From: Saxidomus purpurata
Taxonomy: Eukaryota > Mollusca > Bivalvia > Venerida > Veneridae
Reading direction: 5' to 3'
DNA: 64,000 nt
Assembly (NCBI GenBank): GCA_022818135.1
Contig: JAFMSR010000010.1
Span: 30,070,746 to 30,134,745, forward strand
The translations under genes and the position numbers were made by a program. Every line of letters starts with the position of its first letter. Positions within the stretch are counted from its first letter, which is position 1. Positions 23,101 through 35,480 of the stretch are shown here, piece after piece. The notes below the pieces were generated by a model, which was given only the letters and a program-made list of their open reading frames with translations, searched no databases and had not been told where the DNA came from.

Positions 23101-25633
23101 TTTCCTTATTGCTGATATGTTTATTCTGCGGACCTGGCGCGAGCTAGTCTGCGTTCCTACATGCATTGTTCCTATGCGTGGGCACCTTATTACAGGTGAA
23201 CTTGATTTATGATGGGGAATCACATGATGAAAATAATCTCTAAACAAAAGTAAATCAATGAAAAATGGTAGAAAAATAATGAAAGCCGTTTAGATGTAAT
23301 TGTAAAATGTAGCCTATCATATGGCAATTTAAAAGTATTCTTGCACTTAACAGGTCTTCATCATAGTTACCTTCCGATTGTGCTAAGCACTTCGAGAAAC
23401 TGAAGTAATTTACTTTTGAAGAGCTAGAAATCAAAGTGAGGGCAATATTAACTATTAACAGGCCTCTTTGACTTAATGACCACAATTCATAAAATGTACA
23501 GATTAACTTTGACTGGACAGACAGACAAGCAGCAAGAGGATAAGCCTAAAAATGCTTTCAGTGCTTTGATTTGCAATTTGTTTGACAAACTTACTTTTTT
23601 GCATTAATCTGAAGTCTATTTCATAGATGTGATTTTTATGCCCCCTAAAGGATGGCATATTAAAATCGCACCGTCTGTTGGTCTGTCTGTCCATCCGTGC
23701 GTCGGCCCTTACCTTTTTTACTGTCCGTGCTATAACTTTGACATGCATTGAAAGCTTTTAAAATATTTTGGCACATCAAGACAGTCGCGTGCAAGACACA
23801 TGTCCCTACCTCAAAGGTCAAGGTCACACTTTAATGGAATCCTGTATATGTGCACACATTGGTGTCCGGACTATAACTTTGTCATGCATTGATTGATTCA
23901 AAAATAACTTGGCACAAATGTTCAGCACATCAAACTGACCTGTCGCATGGAAGACCCACGTCTATCACTCAAAGGTCAAGGTCACACTTAGAGTTTATAG
24001 GTAATGGAAACCTGTATATACGCATACATTTGTGTCCGGACTTTAACTTTGTCATGCATAGATTGATTTTGAAATAACTTGGCACAAATGTTCAGCACAT
24101 CAAGACAATGTGTTGTGTGCAAGAACCACATCCCAATCTCAAAGATAAAGGTCACACTTAGTTTTTAAAAGTAATGATATAATGTATGCATGGTAACTCT
24201 GTCATGCATGGAAGGATTTCAAAATCACATGGCACAATTGTTGATCCATGGAGAGGACACAGACTGTGAGACACCTCTTTCTGGGGCATTTGTCACTTGT
24301 GAGGGGCAGGTCTTATGTATTTAACTAATAAATATAATGTTGTATCATACTAACAGATATGATGTTGAGGGATATTTTGGGCAAGCCCAAAGAGCGCCAT
24401 GTGATGCAGAATCTGTGATGAAGGGAGGCAGAAGTGTGTGTGCGGGTTATGCAAATGTTATGGAATTATTATGCAGGTAGGCTCACATTTCTTCTCTTTC
24501 TTTGCAAAATACACACTTATGTGTGGAAAACGGTACTAAATAATCTAGATTTACACCTTGACAATTGCCCATCATAAGAATATTTTTACCCTCAACTACT
24601 GCCTGTCATGAGAAATATTTTGCATCCCAAATGTTTCTTATTGGAAGGCTTTGTGACATACATTTCAATTTTCAGGCAAGCAGGTGTCCCAGTAAAGAAA
24701 ATATCTGGATATGCCAAGGGATACAGTCACTCAGCTGCCAACCCATTCACTTTAGAGACCAACACAAACCATGCCTGGAATGCTGTCCAATTAAAAAACA
24801 AATGGTACCTTATAGATAGCACCTGGGGCGCTGGCCACCTTGATAATACCAACTCCTTTAAAAAAGAATTTAAAAATTTCTACTTCCTGACTGATCCAAA
24901 ACACTTCATCTCAACACATTTTCCATATATGGACAAAGATATGGAAGAAAGCAAGAAATGGCAACTACTCTCTAAACCAATCAGCTTTGATGAATTCAAT
25001 AAAAATTTGAAATATAAACCACAAGCCTTCAAGTTAGGAGCCCAGGCTGTGAGTCACCAACAAGGGTATATAGAAATGAAAAATGAACTTCAAATGACCT
25101 TTAAAAGTGTGGGGAAGGCGGAGCTTGTGCTAAGTGCCAGGCTAAAGCTCAAGGAAGGCAACATGTTGAAAGAACAACCGCATTCCACATTTGGATATCC
25201 AGAAAATGGACTATACAAGCTGATGATACATCCCCCTAAACCTGGCAACTACAGGATGAATGTATTTGGCAAAGCAGTCTCTGATGAAAGTCTTCAAGGA
25301 ATTCCTGAAATAATGGAATACACAATCAACTGTACTGAAGTGAAAGAACTGGACTTTGAATATCCCATGTCATATACTGCAGCTGGTATTGAGAGAAGTG
25401 TTTTACATGAGCCTCTGAGAGGAAAGCTGCCAGGAAATACAGAAATCAAGTTCCGTGTGTCTGCCCCACATCTGCAGAATGTAAAAGTTGGCGGTACATT
25501 CCTTGAGAAGTCAGGAACCATGTTTACAGGAAATATAACTACCGATGCACCAGAGCAACAAGTAGTGATGTATGGTACAAGAGGTGATAAACACAGCAAA
25601 AGGCAAGGATTGTACGCTTTCAAAACAGTTTAA
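20166..25633 (+). CDS. KY: Kyphoscoliosis peptidase-like protein (transglutaminase-like fold)
   Basis: A complete four-exon gene: 20166-20360, 20636-20751, 24357-24476 and 24676-25633, 462 residues, consistent GT-AG phases. The family (vertebrate KY, invertebrate hillarin-like proteins) has a papain/transglutaminase-like domain and associates with the muscle or cortical cytoskeleton. The catalytic triad is visible: Cys132 in 'GGRSVCAGYANVMELLC', His176 in 'NHAWNAV' and Asp191 in 'YLIDSTWG'. Upstream 'VRGFFVWISENIRYDVEGYF' is typical of the domain entry. The C-terminal ~270 residues are the family's second region. The start at 20166 gives MGCSSS, an N-myristoylation and possible palmitoylation signal, which implies membrane attachment. 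Residues 22-48 hold two 14-residue repeats. Whether it is an active protease or a structural protein is unknown. Confidence 0.92.
20226..20309 (+). repeat. 42-bp in-frame direct repeat inside exon 1
   Basis: Two adjacent copies (20226-20267, 20268-20309) differ at the final codon, AAC versus ACT. Each encodes the 14-residue unit TTSGNKGRPNSGK followed by N or T. The unit is basic and disordered-looking, next to the lipidation signal, where it could support membrane binding. Confidence 0.95.
21186..22036 (+). mobile_element. 'GACCCC' family element, four monomers and 3' hairpin
   Basis: Four monomers of about 165-180 bp begin with GACCCCCCGTGCGGGGTC or close variants near 21191, 21356, 21531 and 21694. 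They are followed by a unique 3' part ('GTTCTGCATGGAATGGAATT') and end in a near-perfect 26-base stem-loop at 22009-22034 (GCTCACCCTGGC / GCCAGGTGAGC with one bulged C). A 3' hairpin is typical of Helitron-type elements. The element lies in intron 2 of the KY-like gene. Confidence 0.8.
22037..23633. other. Intron 2 of KY-like gene, no gene recognised
   Basis: Contains a small hairpin around 22560-22595 ('TTTGTTTGTGAAGCAAACAA') and a less AT-rich patch at about 22.85-23.18 kb. No transposase or exon is apparent. Confidence 0.4.
23634..24314 (+). mobile_element. Helentron-like element with ~160-bp monomers ('GCCCCC' family)
   Basis: The left end TTTTATGCCCCC is followed by a GGTCTGTCTGTCC-type microsatellite. 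About three monomers share 'TGTCCGGACTATAACTTTG', 'CATGCATTGATTGAT', 'TTGGCACAAATGTTCAGCAC' and 'CAAAGGTCAAGGTCACACTT'. The right end has GGGGCATTTG, then the stem-loop TCAC-TTG-TGA. The element stops about 40 bases before the exon at 24357. Confidence 0.8.
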
Positions 25634-26660
25634 GGTCCCAGATACTTAGAACATTCAAAACACTTGACAGAATGCAAACTTACCATATTAATCCTTATTT
25701 ACACATCCAGGTCACACAGGCAATGCTAATTAATTTTGACCAAAAATGTCATAAAAAAGGACTCTATGTAATACTATTTTATCCATTTAAATAATTATGT
25801 TCAGGAGAAGTGAAACAAAACCTGCATCAAATACGTTATCAGAAAGAACTTTTGTTTGAAACTTCATACTGGCAAGAAACTTGTGACACAATTATTCAGA
25901 ATGTGATCTTAGAAGGTTTTTGTCCATAAGAAGATATTTTTAATTTTGTCCATTTGCCTTTTGAATGTGTGAAACTATGTGACTTCCAAACTTATTGCTT
26001 TTATGTGTTTGTTCTGCACTTTGCGACTTATTTTAATAGTGGTACTTTTGTATGTGATGTTCTCGACTTGTTGCACTTTGCAAAAGAATTATCTTTATGT
26101 AGTTTATACGTGCAATGTCTGCTGCAATTTCTCCTAGTTAATGTTACAGTTTGGTTCTTTTTTATAGCGGAGGTTATTTTTCTTATTCTACATTTTCTTT
26201 CAACCATACATAATGGCACCAACAGCTATAAGTTACCGGTTTATTAAACGTTTAAATTTTCTTAACAAGGCCTGAGAACTTCTAGGAGAAGGCTCATTAC
26301 TCTGTATAAATATGGCACATACAATAATCTGTCTTTGAGGAGGTCTCATCCATGAATACAAGCCTTATAAATGCTCTCATGGACCGACTTTTATAAAATT
26401 TGGTTCAAATAAAAAATCTGTCTTTAAAACTGAAAACAAACCACAAAATGAATGTTTCATCATTTAAAGCTCTCAGACCAATAAAGTTTCATGATTTGAA
26501 CATATTTCCTATCTATATCATGTTGATTGTTAAAATGTTTTAAATCTTTGATATATTTATTTATAAAGTACATTTTAAATTTCAGATAGGACCAAGAATT
26601 TAGCTATTGGTTATATTGAAAAAGTATTTATTTGGTCAATAAATTGTCATATATAAAATC
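25634..26660 (+). other. 3' UTR of the KY-like gene
   Basis: AT-rich, non-coding. AATAAA motifs lie near 26408, 26482 and 26637. The open frame at 25954-26247 is not recognisable and has no clear splice signals. Confidence 0.5.
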
Positions 26661-27670
26661 TAAATTTAGTTCGGACTGTGGTCAGCAATTTATTTATCTG
26701 GCATTGGTTCAGGCGACACTTTCCTGTCCTTGCTTACTTGAAAGAGTCTTGTAAGCAATATTCTAAGAGTACTAATGGGAGGTTTCCTTTGTTGATCTCC
26801 TTATTTTAGTGGATCCCCTTATTTAAGTAGGGCTGATAATTTTATAATGTATTATTTCAGTAACTAAATTCTATTTGTCGTGAAACAGGATAAATATATA
26901 TGCATTTAAAGATTGACAGGTTGGTAGTTCATTTATCCGGGATATACATAAGTCAGATATACACATAGTACAAACCTCAGGGTTGTAGCCATCCCCTTAA
27001 GTGAACTTGTCCTGAGAGTTTAAGTACATATGTAAATATACCCCTGTAACTCCCAGTATAGCTTTGGCTGCACTTGCATTATTCTGAGCCAAACTCAAGG
27101 GTTGTAGTCACTATACCTGGGGAGTCGACTTGGGACGGAGCACAATTGAAGCACAATTGAAGCACAATAGTGCAATTTGTCGTTTCCTGACAGAAAGTTT
27201 TGAAAAGCCATATCTCTCACGTAACCAAATTAAACATCTCGGACAGGCATTGTTTTACCGGAATAGCGGAACTTTACAAATAGCTATTTTTATGAAAGTA
27301 GAATTTCATATAAGAAAGAAGATTTTTTTCGATGAAGAGCTGACGTGTCAGTTATGCACACAGTGTATTCTCTTATCAAAACATGTTAACTACTATTGTC
27401 TGCTTGCGCTAATTCCCTGCCAGAGGGCATTATATAGCTACATCTTTGATTGTGTAAGTCAATTCATTATAACGATTGAATTTTGAATTTGACAGGCTAA
27501 AAATTGTTTGATCCACCAATGAGGGGTGGTGTTGCCGAAAGGTCTGGTTTGTATCGTTACAGTTTGTTTGAGGTTACGTTTTCTTGGCCTGACAGCTAAA
27601 GATCATCAAAATATTAAAGTCATATTTAAAGTATTCTGGGAAAGAACAAAATTATCAAAACTTAACTTCA
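26661..27670. other. No gene recognised
   Basis: An open frame at 27130-27486 (+) carries no motif I can name. A short repeat 'GAAGCACAATTGAAGCACAA' sits at its start. The rest is unstructured. Confidence 0.35.
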
Positions 27671-28960
27671 TACTAAATAGAACAAGAGCTGTTTGTAAAT
27701 CATGTATGCCCCCCTTGATGCAAAAGTTGTACTATGAAAGGTACAGTTTTTAAAGTAAAAGTCAGTCTGAAATTTGTGAAAACAGCATCTGTAGAAATTG
27801 AAGAAATAAAAACAATTTAAAAAAGAAAATAAAACCTCCAAAAAGATTGTTTTTTGCTATAAAAAACAATGAAAAACTAAAAAAAAATAGATATTGAAAC
27901 AAGAGCTGTCCCTCACAAGTGACGAATGCCCCCGAAAGAGGTGCCTCACAGTCTGTGTCCTCTCCATGTGCTCAATAAATGTGCTATGTAATTTTAAAAT
28001 CCTTCCATGCATGACAGAGTAATCATGCATACAGTATTCCATTACTTTAAACACTAAGTGTGACCTTGACCTTTGAGGTAGGGACTTGGGTCTTGCCTGG
28101 ACACATCCGCTTGATGTGCTAGACATTTTTGCCAAGTTATTTTAAAATCCTTCAAAGCATAATAAAGTTATAGTCCGGACACAAATGTATGCATATATAC
28201 AGGATTCCATTACCTATAAATTCTAAGTGTGACCTTGACCTTTGTGGTAGGGATGTGGGTCTTGCACGCGACACGTCGTCTTGATGTGCTAGACATTTGT
28301 GCCAAATTATTTTAAAATCCTTCAAAGCATGACAAAATTACAGTCCAGACACGAATGCGTGCATATATGCATATATAGAGGAATCCATTACCTTCAAACT
28401 CTAAGTATGACCTTGACCTTTGAGCTAGGGACGTGGGTCTTGCACGCGACATGTCGTCTTGATGTGCTAGACATGTGTGCCTAGTTATTTTAAAATCCTT
28501 CAATGCATGACAAAGTTACAGTCCGGACACGAATGTGTGCATATATAGAGGATTCCATAACCTTCATACTCCAAGTGTGACCTTCACCTTTGAGGTAGGG
28601 ATGTGGGTCTTGCACGCAACAAATCGTCTTGATGTGCTAGACATGTGTGCCAAGTTATTTTAAAATCCTTCAATGCATGACAGAGTTACAGTCCGGACAC
28701 GAATTTGTAAGTGGGGACGCACGGACGGACGGACAGACGGTGCGATTTTAATATGCCTCCCTTCGGGGGCATAAAAAATGTATTTTTAGTAACAGTGACC
28801 TTGACCCCGAAACAATTTTTTTTTTGCTGAAAACAATTTAAAACTAACAAAAATTGGAAAAAAATCTATTTTTCGTAGTGACCTTGACCTTCCAAAAAAT
28901 ATTTTTTTACGAAAAAAACTATTTTAATTTAAAAAAAAAGAATAAATAAAAATTCTATTT
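27671..28960 (-). mobile_element. Older repeat element split by a nested insertion
   Basis: One end is 'ACAAGAGCTGT ... ATGCCCCCC' at 27679-27715. The AT-rich interior reappears after the nested element (28770-28960, with 'GTGACCTTGACC' twice and poly-A/T runs). The nested copy occupies 27895-28770. The far end was not identified. Confidence 0.5.
27895..28770 (-). mobile_element. 'GCCCCC' family element, second copy, nested
   Basis: Reverse-oriented relative of 23634-24314. It starts ACAAGAGCTGTCCCTCAC with the stem-loop TCAC-AA-GTGA and continues with GAATGCCCCCGAAAG. About five ~155-160-bp monomers follow, each with 'TTTAAAATCCTTCAA', 'GTCCGGACAC' and 'GTGACCTTGACCTTTG'. It ends with a GGAC/AGAC microsatellite (28720-28740) and 'CTTCGGGGGCATAAAA'. 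The 28.1-28.7 kb monomers are well preserved. Confidence 0.82.
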
Positions 28961-29319
28961 TAGTAACAGTGATTTGCGGGTATAAATATCGTAATGGTTT
29001 GAAAAAAAGTGGGATGGTATGAAAAAGTAAAGAAGATTTGACATCAATGCAAACGCAGAAGTGAGTAGGATAGCTCCCCTTCTCTTTGAAAGTTTGAACT
29101 AAAATCCTTCTTTTCTTGGTTGGTCTGAAGGTACAAAACAATATTTGAGTAGAAAGCACTTGGCCATGTCACATGCAATTCTGAAATACAGCATCGCACT
29201 ACGTCAAACTCGAGAAGAAGTATGAAGTATGAATAAAATACTAAAAAAAATAAGAAACACAGGGTAAACCTTTGTGATGATCTGAAGGACTAAGTTAGTC
29301 ATTATCTAAAATAGTATAC

Positions 29320-29735
29320 AGGTTTTTCTTGCATACCAGATCGGATTATCCGCAGTTTTCACCAGTGCTGGAAAATGTCATATTACATCACCCCATGTAA
29401 TATGACTCTCATGAATTACTTGTGACATAACATTATAAACATTGTAATGTCACTTTCCCAAACACAGCATCTGAATAATGTTTGTTTTTATGTTAAAATA
29501 CATCATTATGATAAGTTTAAATTCAAATATCTATTTTAAAGTGCAAGACGGTATGCAAGAAATAGTTTCTACCATGAGATACTTGGTTCAGATGCAAATA
29601 TCCGTCACCTCAGGTAACTGTTTTGCGGGAACTCAGCAGAGCCTCGTTCCCTCCAAAAACAGTAACCCTCAGTGACTGATATTTGGCTCTGAACGGCATG
29701 CTCATGGAAGAAACTAGTAATCTTTCATGGGCAAA
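29320..29735 (+). repeat. Dispersed repeat, copy 1
   Basis: Direct-orientation relative of 55965-56375. Shared: 'TTTTCTTGCATA', 'ATGACTCTC', 'GACATAACAT', 'GCAAGAAATAGTTTCT', 'CACCTCA' and 'AGCAGAGCCT' followed by 'GTTCC'. No terminal repeats identified. Confidence 0.65.
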
Positions 29736-29927
29736 TTTCCAAATATTGATCAGTTTATGACCCCTCTGAGGTTCTGTTATCTGCACCATAATTGAAAGAA
29801 GGCATCAGTTCAATATAAATAGTGGAATGTGTATCCCTTCCTTCTGTTGCTATTGAGATGATAAAGTTCAAACATTTAATGATGATTTTATTTTTTAAAT
29901 TAAGAAATAATAAATGTGTCCCTGTAA

Positions 29928-30049
29928 TTTATCGTTTAATAAAATACAGCCAGGTATTCGGATGCGTAGTAATTAAATCACGAGTGCGTGGCAAGAGTGA
30001 TTTAAGTTTTCGCATCCAAATGACTGACTGTATTTTATTAAACAATAAA
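29928..30049. mobile_element. Small palindromic MITE
   Basis: Near-perfect inverted repeat. The left end TTTATCGTTTAATAAAATAC pairs with the right end ending TTAAACAATAAA, and the pairing continues inward through 'GGATGCG' / 'CGCATCC' to the centre (AAATCAC / GTGATTT). It is short and non-coding. Confidence 0.75.
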
Positions 30050-30283
30050 ATACAGAGTTGATTTATTATTTCAATTCTAAAACGAAATAGTCTTTGAAAA
30101 ATACTGCCAACTATGTTCGACGTGTAGCAACATTCAATAGTAAGTTAAAAGCACGGAATGCGATTGGACGCGTGCGATATTTACCCCACGTTTTGCCCGT
30201 GGAAAACATGATGTCTTTTATCGTTAAATAATGTATAGCTTCTTTCCCTCTATATACGAAAAGTTGCTGATCGTGTTAGAATG

Positions 30284-31111
30284 TCTATTCGTGTAAGATG
30301 TCATACACTTAATTTTGACATTTCAAGAAAACAACCTGAAACTTATAAAGTTGTGATGTTTGTACTTTTTGAATCCCCTCCATATAAATAAATTGGATTA
30401 AGTATTTATAAGATTCTAAGCTTGATATTACAGAAAGCTAGTTCTAAGATTTTTACTGTCACATCATTACGATGTTTGTTACTTACTAAATGCTGAAATT
30501 CAAATTGGTGTATAATTGTGAAATATGTATAGATTAATGGATATAAAAAAGACCTTCACTTACTGGTGACATAATATTTGGCGCTACAAAAAAAGCAACA
30601 CATGAAAACAAATCAAGGCTAATGCCTAGACTGTAAACAAAGAAGAAAAGAATCGGCGCATGACATTAAAGGTGCTGCAAAGAATCTTTTTTTATTAATT
30701 TTTTGTTAGCAAGTAATGTATTGTAATAAGGCATTCAAATCACACTTAATGTCTCGATACCTACACTGAATTGAAGTGCAACAATCAAATAATTATCCAC
30801 TGTAGATACCTTCTTTGAAGAAAGATGCATACATGTTCAACAGTTCTTTGCAACATCGTAGATATATTATTAATAAATTGTTTCTAATTTGACATCTGAA
30901 TATTAAAAACTGTACATCCATCACTATATTTTGATATTAGCAAGTCTTTGGAAAGTCTAGCGAATGTCTTCAGGTAAATAGTTGGCCCAAAAGAATCAAC
31001 TTTGAAGTAAATACAATTTCTTTTTTATTGGTGTAATTTTACACTTTTCAAAATGGATCTTCTTAATTTTGGTATAGGAATAGGTAACAGTTATGCGATT
31101 TGATGCCACCT
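30284..31111. repeat. Long inverted repeat, left arm
   Basis: Pairs with sequence between 32667 and 34892. Matching landmarks (right arm reverse-complemented) include 'GTAAGATGTC', 'AATTGTGAAATATGTATAG', 'CAGTTCTTTGCAACAT', 'AATTTCTTTTTT' and the inner end 'GATGCCACC' / 'GGTGGCACC'. The arms are diverged, roughly 75-80% by eye. The spacer 31112-32666 has no recognisable gene. Confidence 0.75.
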
Positions 31112-33197
31112 TAAACAATTCTTGACGATTCTGTTTCTTTAGCAAGATTTCTTTAAAACTGGCCTAGTAGCTTTGCTGTAAGTCTTCTGATGTGCAAAAT
31201 TTTCTCAAAAGATAATCGAGATTAAGTCTCTGTCATTTTTAAATGAAAATTGAGTTAAACTTTGGTGAGCTAAAAAGTGTACGAGCAATTGACAATTTAC
31301 AAAACAGAAATACTTATTCTCATTTAAAGTAGTGTACAGGCCTGAGGGAAAGAGCTGTCCCTGACTGACTATGCACAGAATGAGAAAGTTGGTGTATTCA
31401 TAGACTACTAATTTCATCTACAATTTTCCTTAGATGATCTGATTCACTGTAGTCATCATTTGTTTGTATGTTATTACACATTACACAAATTCAAGTCTGT
31501 CCTGGCAAATATTCCATGCTATGATGGAAAGAGCCTCTGATGGAGTAGGTTCTTGCCCAGACCAGAGAAGCTTTCAAATTTAAGTTTTGATGCTACCACT
31601 TATATTTTTGTGGCCAGTTTAAATTATTTTTCGATACAGACAGTTCCATGGTTCAAGCCTTTACCGAAAAAATGTTCGAGGCCATCCTGGTATTGAATAA
31701 CTTTGATATTTTTCTGCGCTTGTTTTGTTTTCCTTGATATGTTTTGGACTTTTAGATTCCAGTTAAACTATCTATCTAATAAAATACATGAAGAGATTAA
31801 AAGGTACAAGATGTCCTATCTGCTCACAGATTATACATGAGTCCAGTGAATGTGTGTATTTCTTGTTGTATCTGGACTCATCATACTCCCAAGTCCTTTC
31901 TGAAACATGAGATATGCCACACATTTCATCATCTCATGCAGGGCAGACTCAATGACTGAACCACTTCCATAATGCCATTATGCATTAGTGAAATATATGT
32001 TGTGTTCAATCATCTAAAATATCTAGATGTATTTTAACATCCAATGCTGACACCTGCTATGAGTAACTATGTGCTATGTGTATGAACATTCTATTCTAGG
32101 ACAAGAGTAACTTCCTTGTTCAGGTAAATGACTCAAATTTTAAATTTCAATAGCACTATTATGAAAATATCTATGAAGTTTTATGATAAAATTTTGCGTG
32201 AAGTATTAACCAATATTTTTCGTATTGAGCAAGAAACCAACACAGAAGGACAGAACTAGATGCCACATTGCATAGTACTAAATTTCAACATATATCTTCA
32301 AGCAAAGGCTAGAATTCATGACAATTTCTTCAACAGATTTAAGCATTGTTTGGAATCTTTTATGGTGCAGCCTGCGAACTGTGAAAATTCTTTCAATATC
32401 TAGGCCTAACTTTTTTGAGCATTGTCTGGAATATTTTCAAAATCAAACAGTTTTATAGCTTGAACAGCTAATCAGATGAACCTATATCATCAGAAACACT
32501 TTCTATCATAGTGCAGAATATTTGCCAGAACAGACTGGAATTTGTTTAATGTATAATGATATTCAGACAAATGATGATTACATTGAATCAGATGCTTTAA
32601 GGAAAATTAACATTGACATGATATAGCTGGAATATTACAAAGTTAATTCAAACCAAAACTGTATTAGGTGGCACCAAATTGCGTAACATTTTACCAATAC
32701 CTATACCAAAAAGAGTAACATATTTTTTGAAAAGTAAAAAATTACAATAACAAAAAAGAAATTGCATTGATTTCAAAACTGAAACTTCAGGGTCAACCTT
32801 TTACCCAAAGACACTGCTAGATTTCTCAATGACACCAACAGAATCCCAAAATATTGTTATCAAATTTTTAAGCTAATTATGTCAAATCAAGAACAATTTA
32901 CTAGAATATGTCTACAATGTTGCAAAGAACTGAAGAACATCGATTTTTTTTATCTTATTGTTTATAGTACCGGCCAGTATTTTTCAAAGGGTGAAACTGC
33001 CAATACTTAGGGGCAAGTTTAAGTCAGAAACAGATACATTGGATTGCAGGTACTAGACCATTTGAAAAGACCCCTTGGTTCTTTAAATGCCAAGTGTATA
33101 GCACCTATACACTCAAGACTACCTCTGGGTTTCTAACCAGTTTGTCTCGATGTGGGTGATAATATTGAAAAACAAGTCAGAAATTTCAAGTGTCAAG

Positions 33198-33265
33198 GCT
33201 AGGATTCGAACTATGCCTTCCGATTGGTAGTCTAGATCGTTAACCACTGTACCACAGAGTAATCC
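33198..33265 (-). mobile_element. tRNA-like SINE head
   Basis: On the minus strand: TGGTACAGTGGTTAACGATC (A-box type) and AGTTCGAATCC (B box) about 35 bases later. The preceding GGATTACTCTG cannot form a proper acceptor stem with the 3' side. Best read as the head of an old SINE. Confidence 0.5.
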
Positions 33266-33380
33266 TGCAGTAATGTAACTGTTGCATGAAGCACTTTCAT
33301 ACAAACGCACCATTCAATGTAGGTTTAATGGTTATCTAAATTATTTATTACAATACATAACCTGATACCAAAACATAACC

Positions 33381-34494
33381 AACTAGAACTGTCACAAGAG
33401 TGATGAATTATACCCCCACAATACAGCTTTGTCACAGAAGTATGGCAACCATAAGAAAGGAATGGCCACAAGGACACAGAGTTGAGTTATTATACAATAA
33501 CTTGTGTAAATGAGACCTTGACCTTTGACCTACTGACCTCAAAGTCAAACTTGACCTGTATTTCATGATGTTACAGCTGTGTACCAAAAATTATTTAAAT
33601 TGGTCAAGCCTTTCATGAGTTATCATCCGGAAACTGTTTTACATTACAGTTCAAGGTCACTGTGACCTTGACCTTTGACCTACTGACCCCAAAGTCGAAC
33701 TTGACCTGTATTTCATGTTGTTACAGCTGTGTACCAAAAATTATTTAAATCGGTCAAGCCTTTCATGAGTTATCATCCGGAAACTGTTTTACAGTTCAGA
33801 GTCACTGTGACCTTGACCTTTGACCTACTGAACCCAAAGTCGAACTTGACCTGTATTTCATAAAGTTGCATGTGTGTACCAAAAATTATTTAAATTGGTC
33901 AAGCCTTTCATGAGTTATCATCCGGAAACCGTTTTACAGTGCAGAGTCACTGTGACCTTGAGCTTTGACCTACTGACCCCAAAGTTGAACTTGACCTGTA
34001 TTTCATGAAGTTGCACGTGTGTACCAACAAGGGGTCATCTACTAGTCATAACCAACTTCAATACCAAATATGATGACTAATAACCACCATGTCAAATATG
34101 TCTTAAGTTATTGGGCGGACAAGCTTTTTGAAGTCAAGGCCCCTGTGACCTTGACCTTTGACCCGGTGACCTCAAAATCAATAGGGGTCATCTACTAGTC
34201 ATGACTAACCTCCATGCCAAATATGAAGACTGTGGGTCAAAGGAATCTTAAGTTATTGGGCGGACAAGCTTTTTGAAGTCAAGGCCCCTGTGACCCTGAC
34301 CTTTGACCCGGTGACCTCAAAATCAATAGGGGTCATCTACTAGTCATGACTAACCTCCATGCCAAATATGAAGACTGTGGGTCAAAGGAATCTTAAGTTA
34401 TTGGGCGGACAAGGAAAAACCGACGGACGGCCGGACGGACAAGCTGATTCCAGTATACCCCCCTTACAACTTCGTTGTGCGGGGGTATAAAAAC
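33381..34494 (-). mobile_element. Helentron-like element rich in TGACCTTGACCTTTGACC
   Basis: It starts AACTAGAACT with the stem-loop TCAC-AAGA-GTGA and 'GAATTATACCCCCAC', and ends with GACGGACGGCCGGACGG and a TATACCCCCC ... GGGGGTATAA hairpin (34453-34490). The interior has about four ~145-bp monomers (TGACCTTGACCTTTGACC, 'TTTCATGAGTTATCATCCGG', 'AATTATTTAAAT'), then two or three of a second type ('GGGGTCATCTACTAGTCATG', 'TTATTGGGCGGACAAG'). Inserted in the right arm of the long inverted repeat. Confidence 0.8.
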
Positions 34495-35348
34495 ATGAAT
34501 TCTTTGCAGCGCCTTTAGTGCCTCAGATCAGTTCTTTTCTTTTTCTCCTCTCTGTGTACAGTCTAGGGAATCGTCTGATATTTTCTATGTGTCACGTTTT
34601 TTGTAACGCCACATACTAAATCACCAGCAGGTAAAGCTCTCTAATATATCCATTAACCTATACATATTTCACAATTAATGCACCAATTTGATTTTCAGTG
34701 TTTGATGAGTAGCTAACATCGCAATGTTGTGATACTAAAAATATTATATTTAGCTATCAGTTATATCTAGCTTAGACTCTAATAAATATCTAATTCAATT
34801 TATTAATATATGAGCGAGTTAAAAAAAATCTAATACAGACGTAAAAATTTGGTCAAGATAACCTGTGAAGACATCTTACATCAATAGACATTCCCAAAAT
34901 TAAATTATCTTATAATGTTCATAAGAAAAGAATGACTTGGAAGCCCAACCCAACCATTTTGTAAATTGCTGCTTCTTTGTATGGTTACATTTGAAAGAGT
35001 CTCGCCAAAAATAACCTGAACAGTAGCTTACTGAAACACCAACTATTTGCAATTATGTTGATGACATAATTCATGATTTCATTAAATGTTATGACATCAT
35101 ACATCACACACTATGCCAGCAACTATTATTCCAACTTTAATTAGTCTTCTCAAATCTGACATACTTTGTGATTGTATTTAAGATTTTCATTTGACATGGC
35201 CAAATTGCTATTTACTTAAATGGTTGTCATCTTCCTTCAGACAAACCAAGAAAATGTAACTGTTAAATTTTTTAGTTTTGAAAATGAAGCAAAACAATAT
35301 GCTGTAATTTGATCTAGTGATGTGTCGCACCTGTCATTTTTGTCCTTC

Positions 35349-35354
35349 TTTATT
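35349..35354 (-). terminator. Candidate polyadenylation signal
   Basis: AATAAA on the minus strand, about 130 bases after the stop codon of the candidate terminal exon at 35481-35602. The spacing fits a short 3' UTR. Confidence 0.4.
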
Positions 35355-35480
35355 CTATAGTAAATGATGCATCTTTGCACATTCCCTGTGACTATTAAAA
35401 ACAAAATTCAAGTAATCAGTTGTCCATATTTCTCTTCTTCAACATTATCACAGTCAATGTACACCAGAAAAGTTACATCG

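Larger units (their letters stand above)
32667..34892. repeat. Long inverted repeat, right arm, interrupted
   Basis: Reverse partner of 30284-31111. Homology runs from 32667 to about 32945 and resumes at about 34495 ('TTCTTTGCAGCGCC'), continuing to about 34892. The gap holds a tRNA-like SINE head and a full tandem-repeat element, so at least one insertion post-dates the arms. Confidence 0.7.

Noticed and set aside
25294..25623. A 109-codon minus-strand frame inside the last KY-like exon.
   Set aside because: It is the antisense shadow of a well-supported coding exon.
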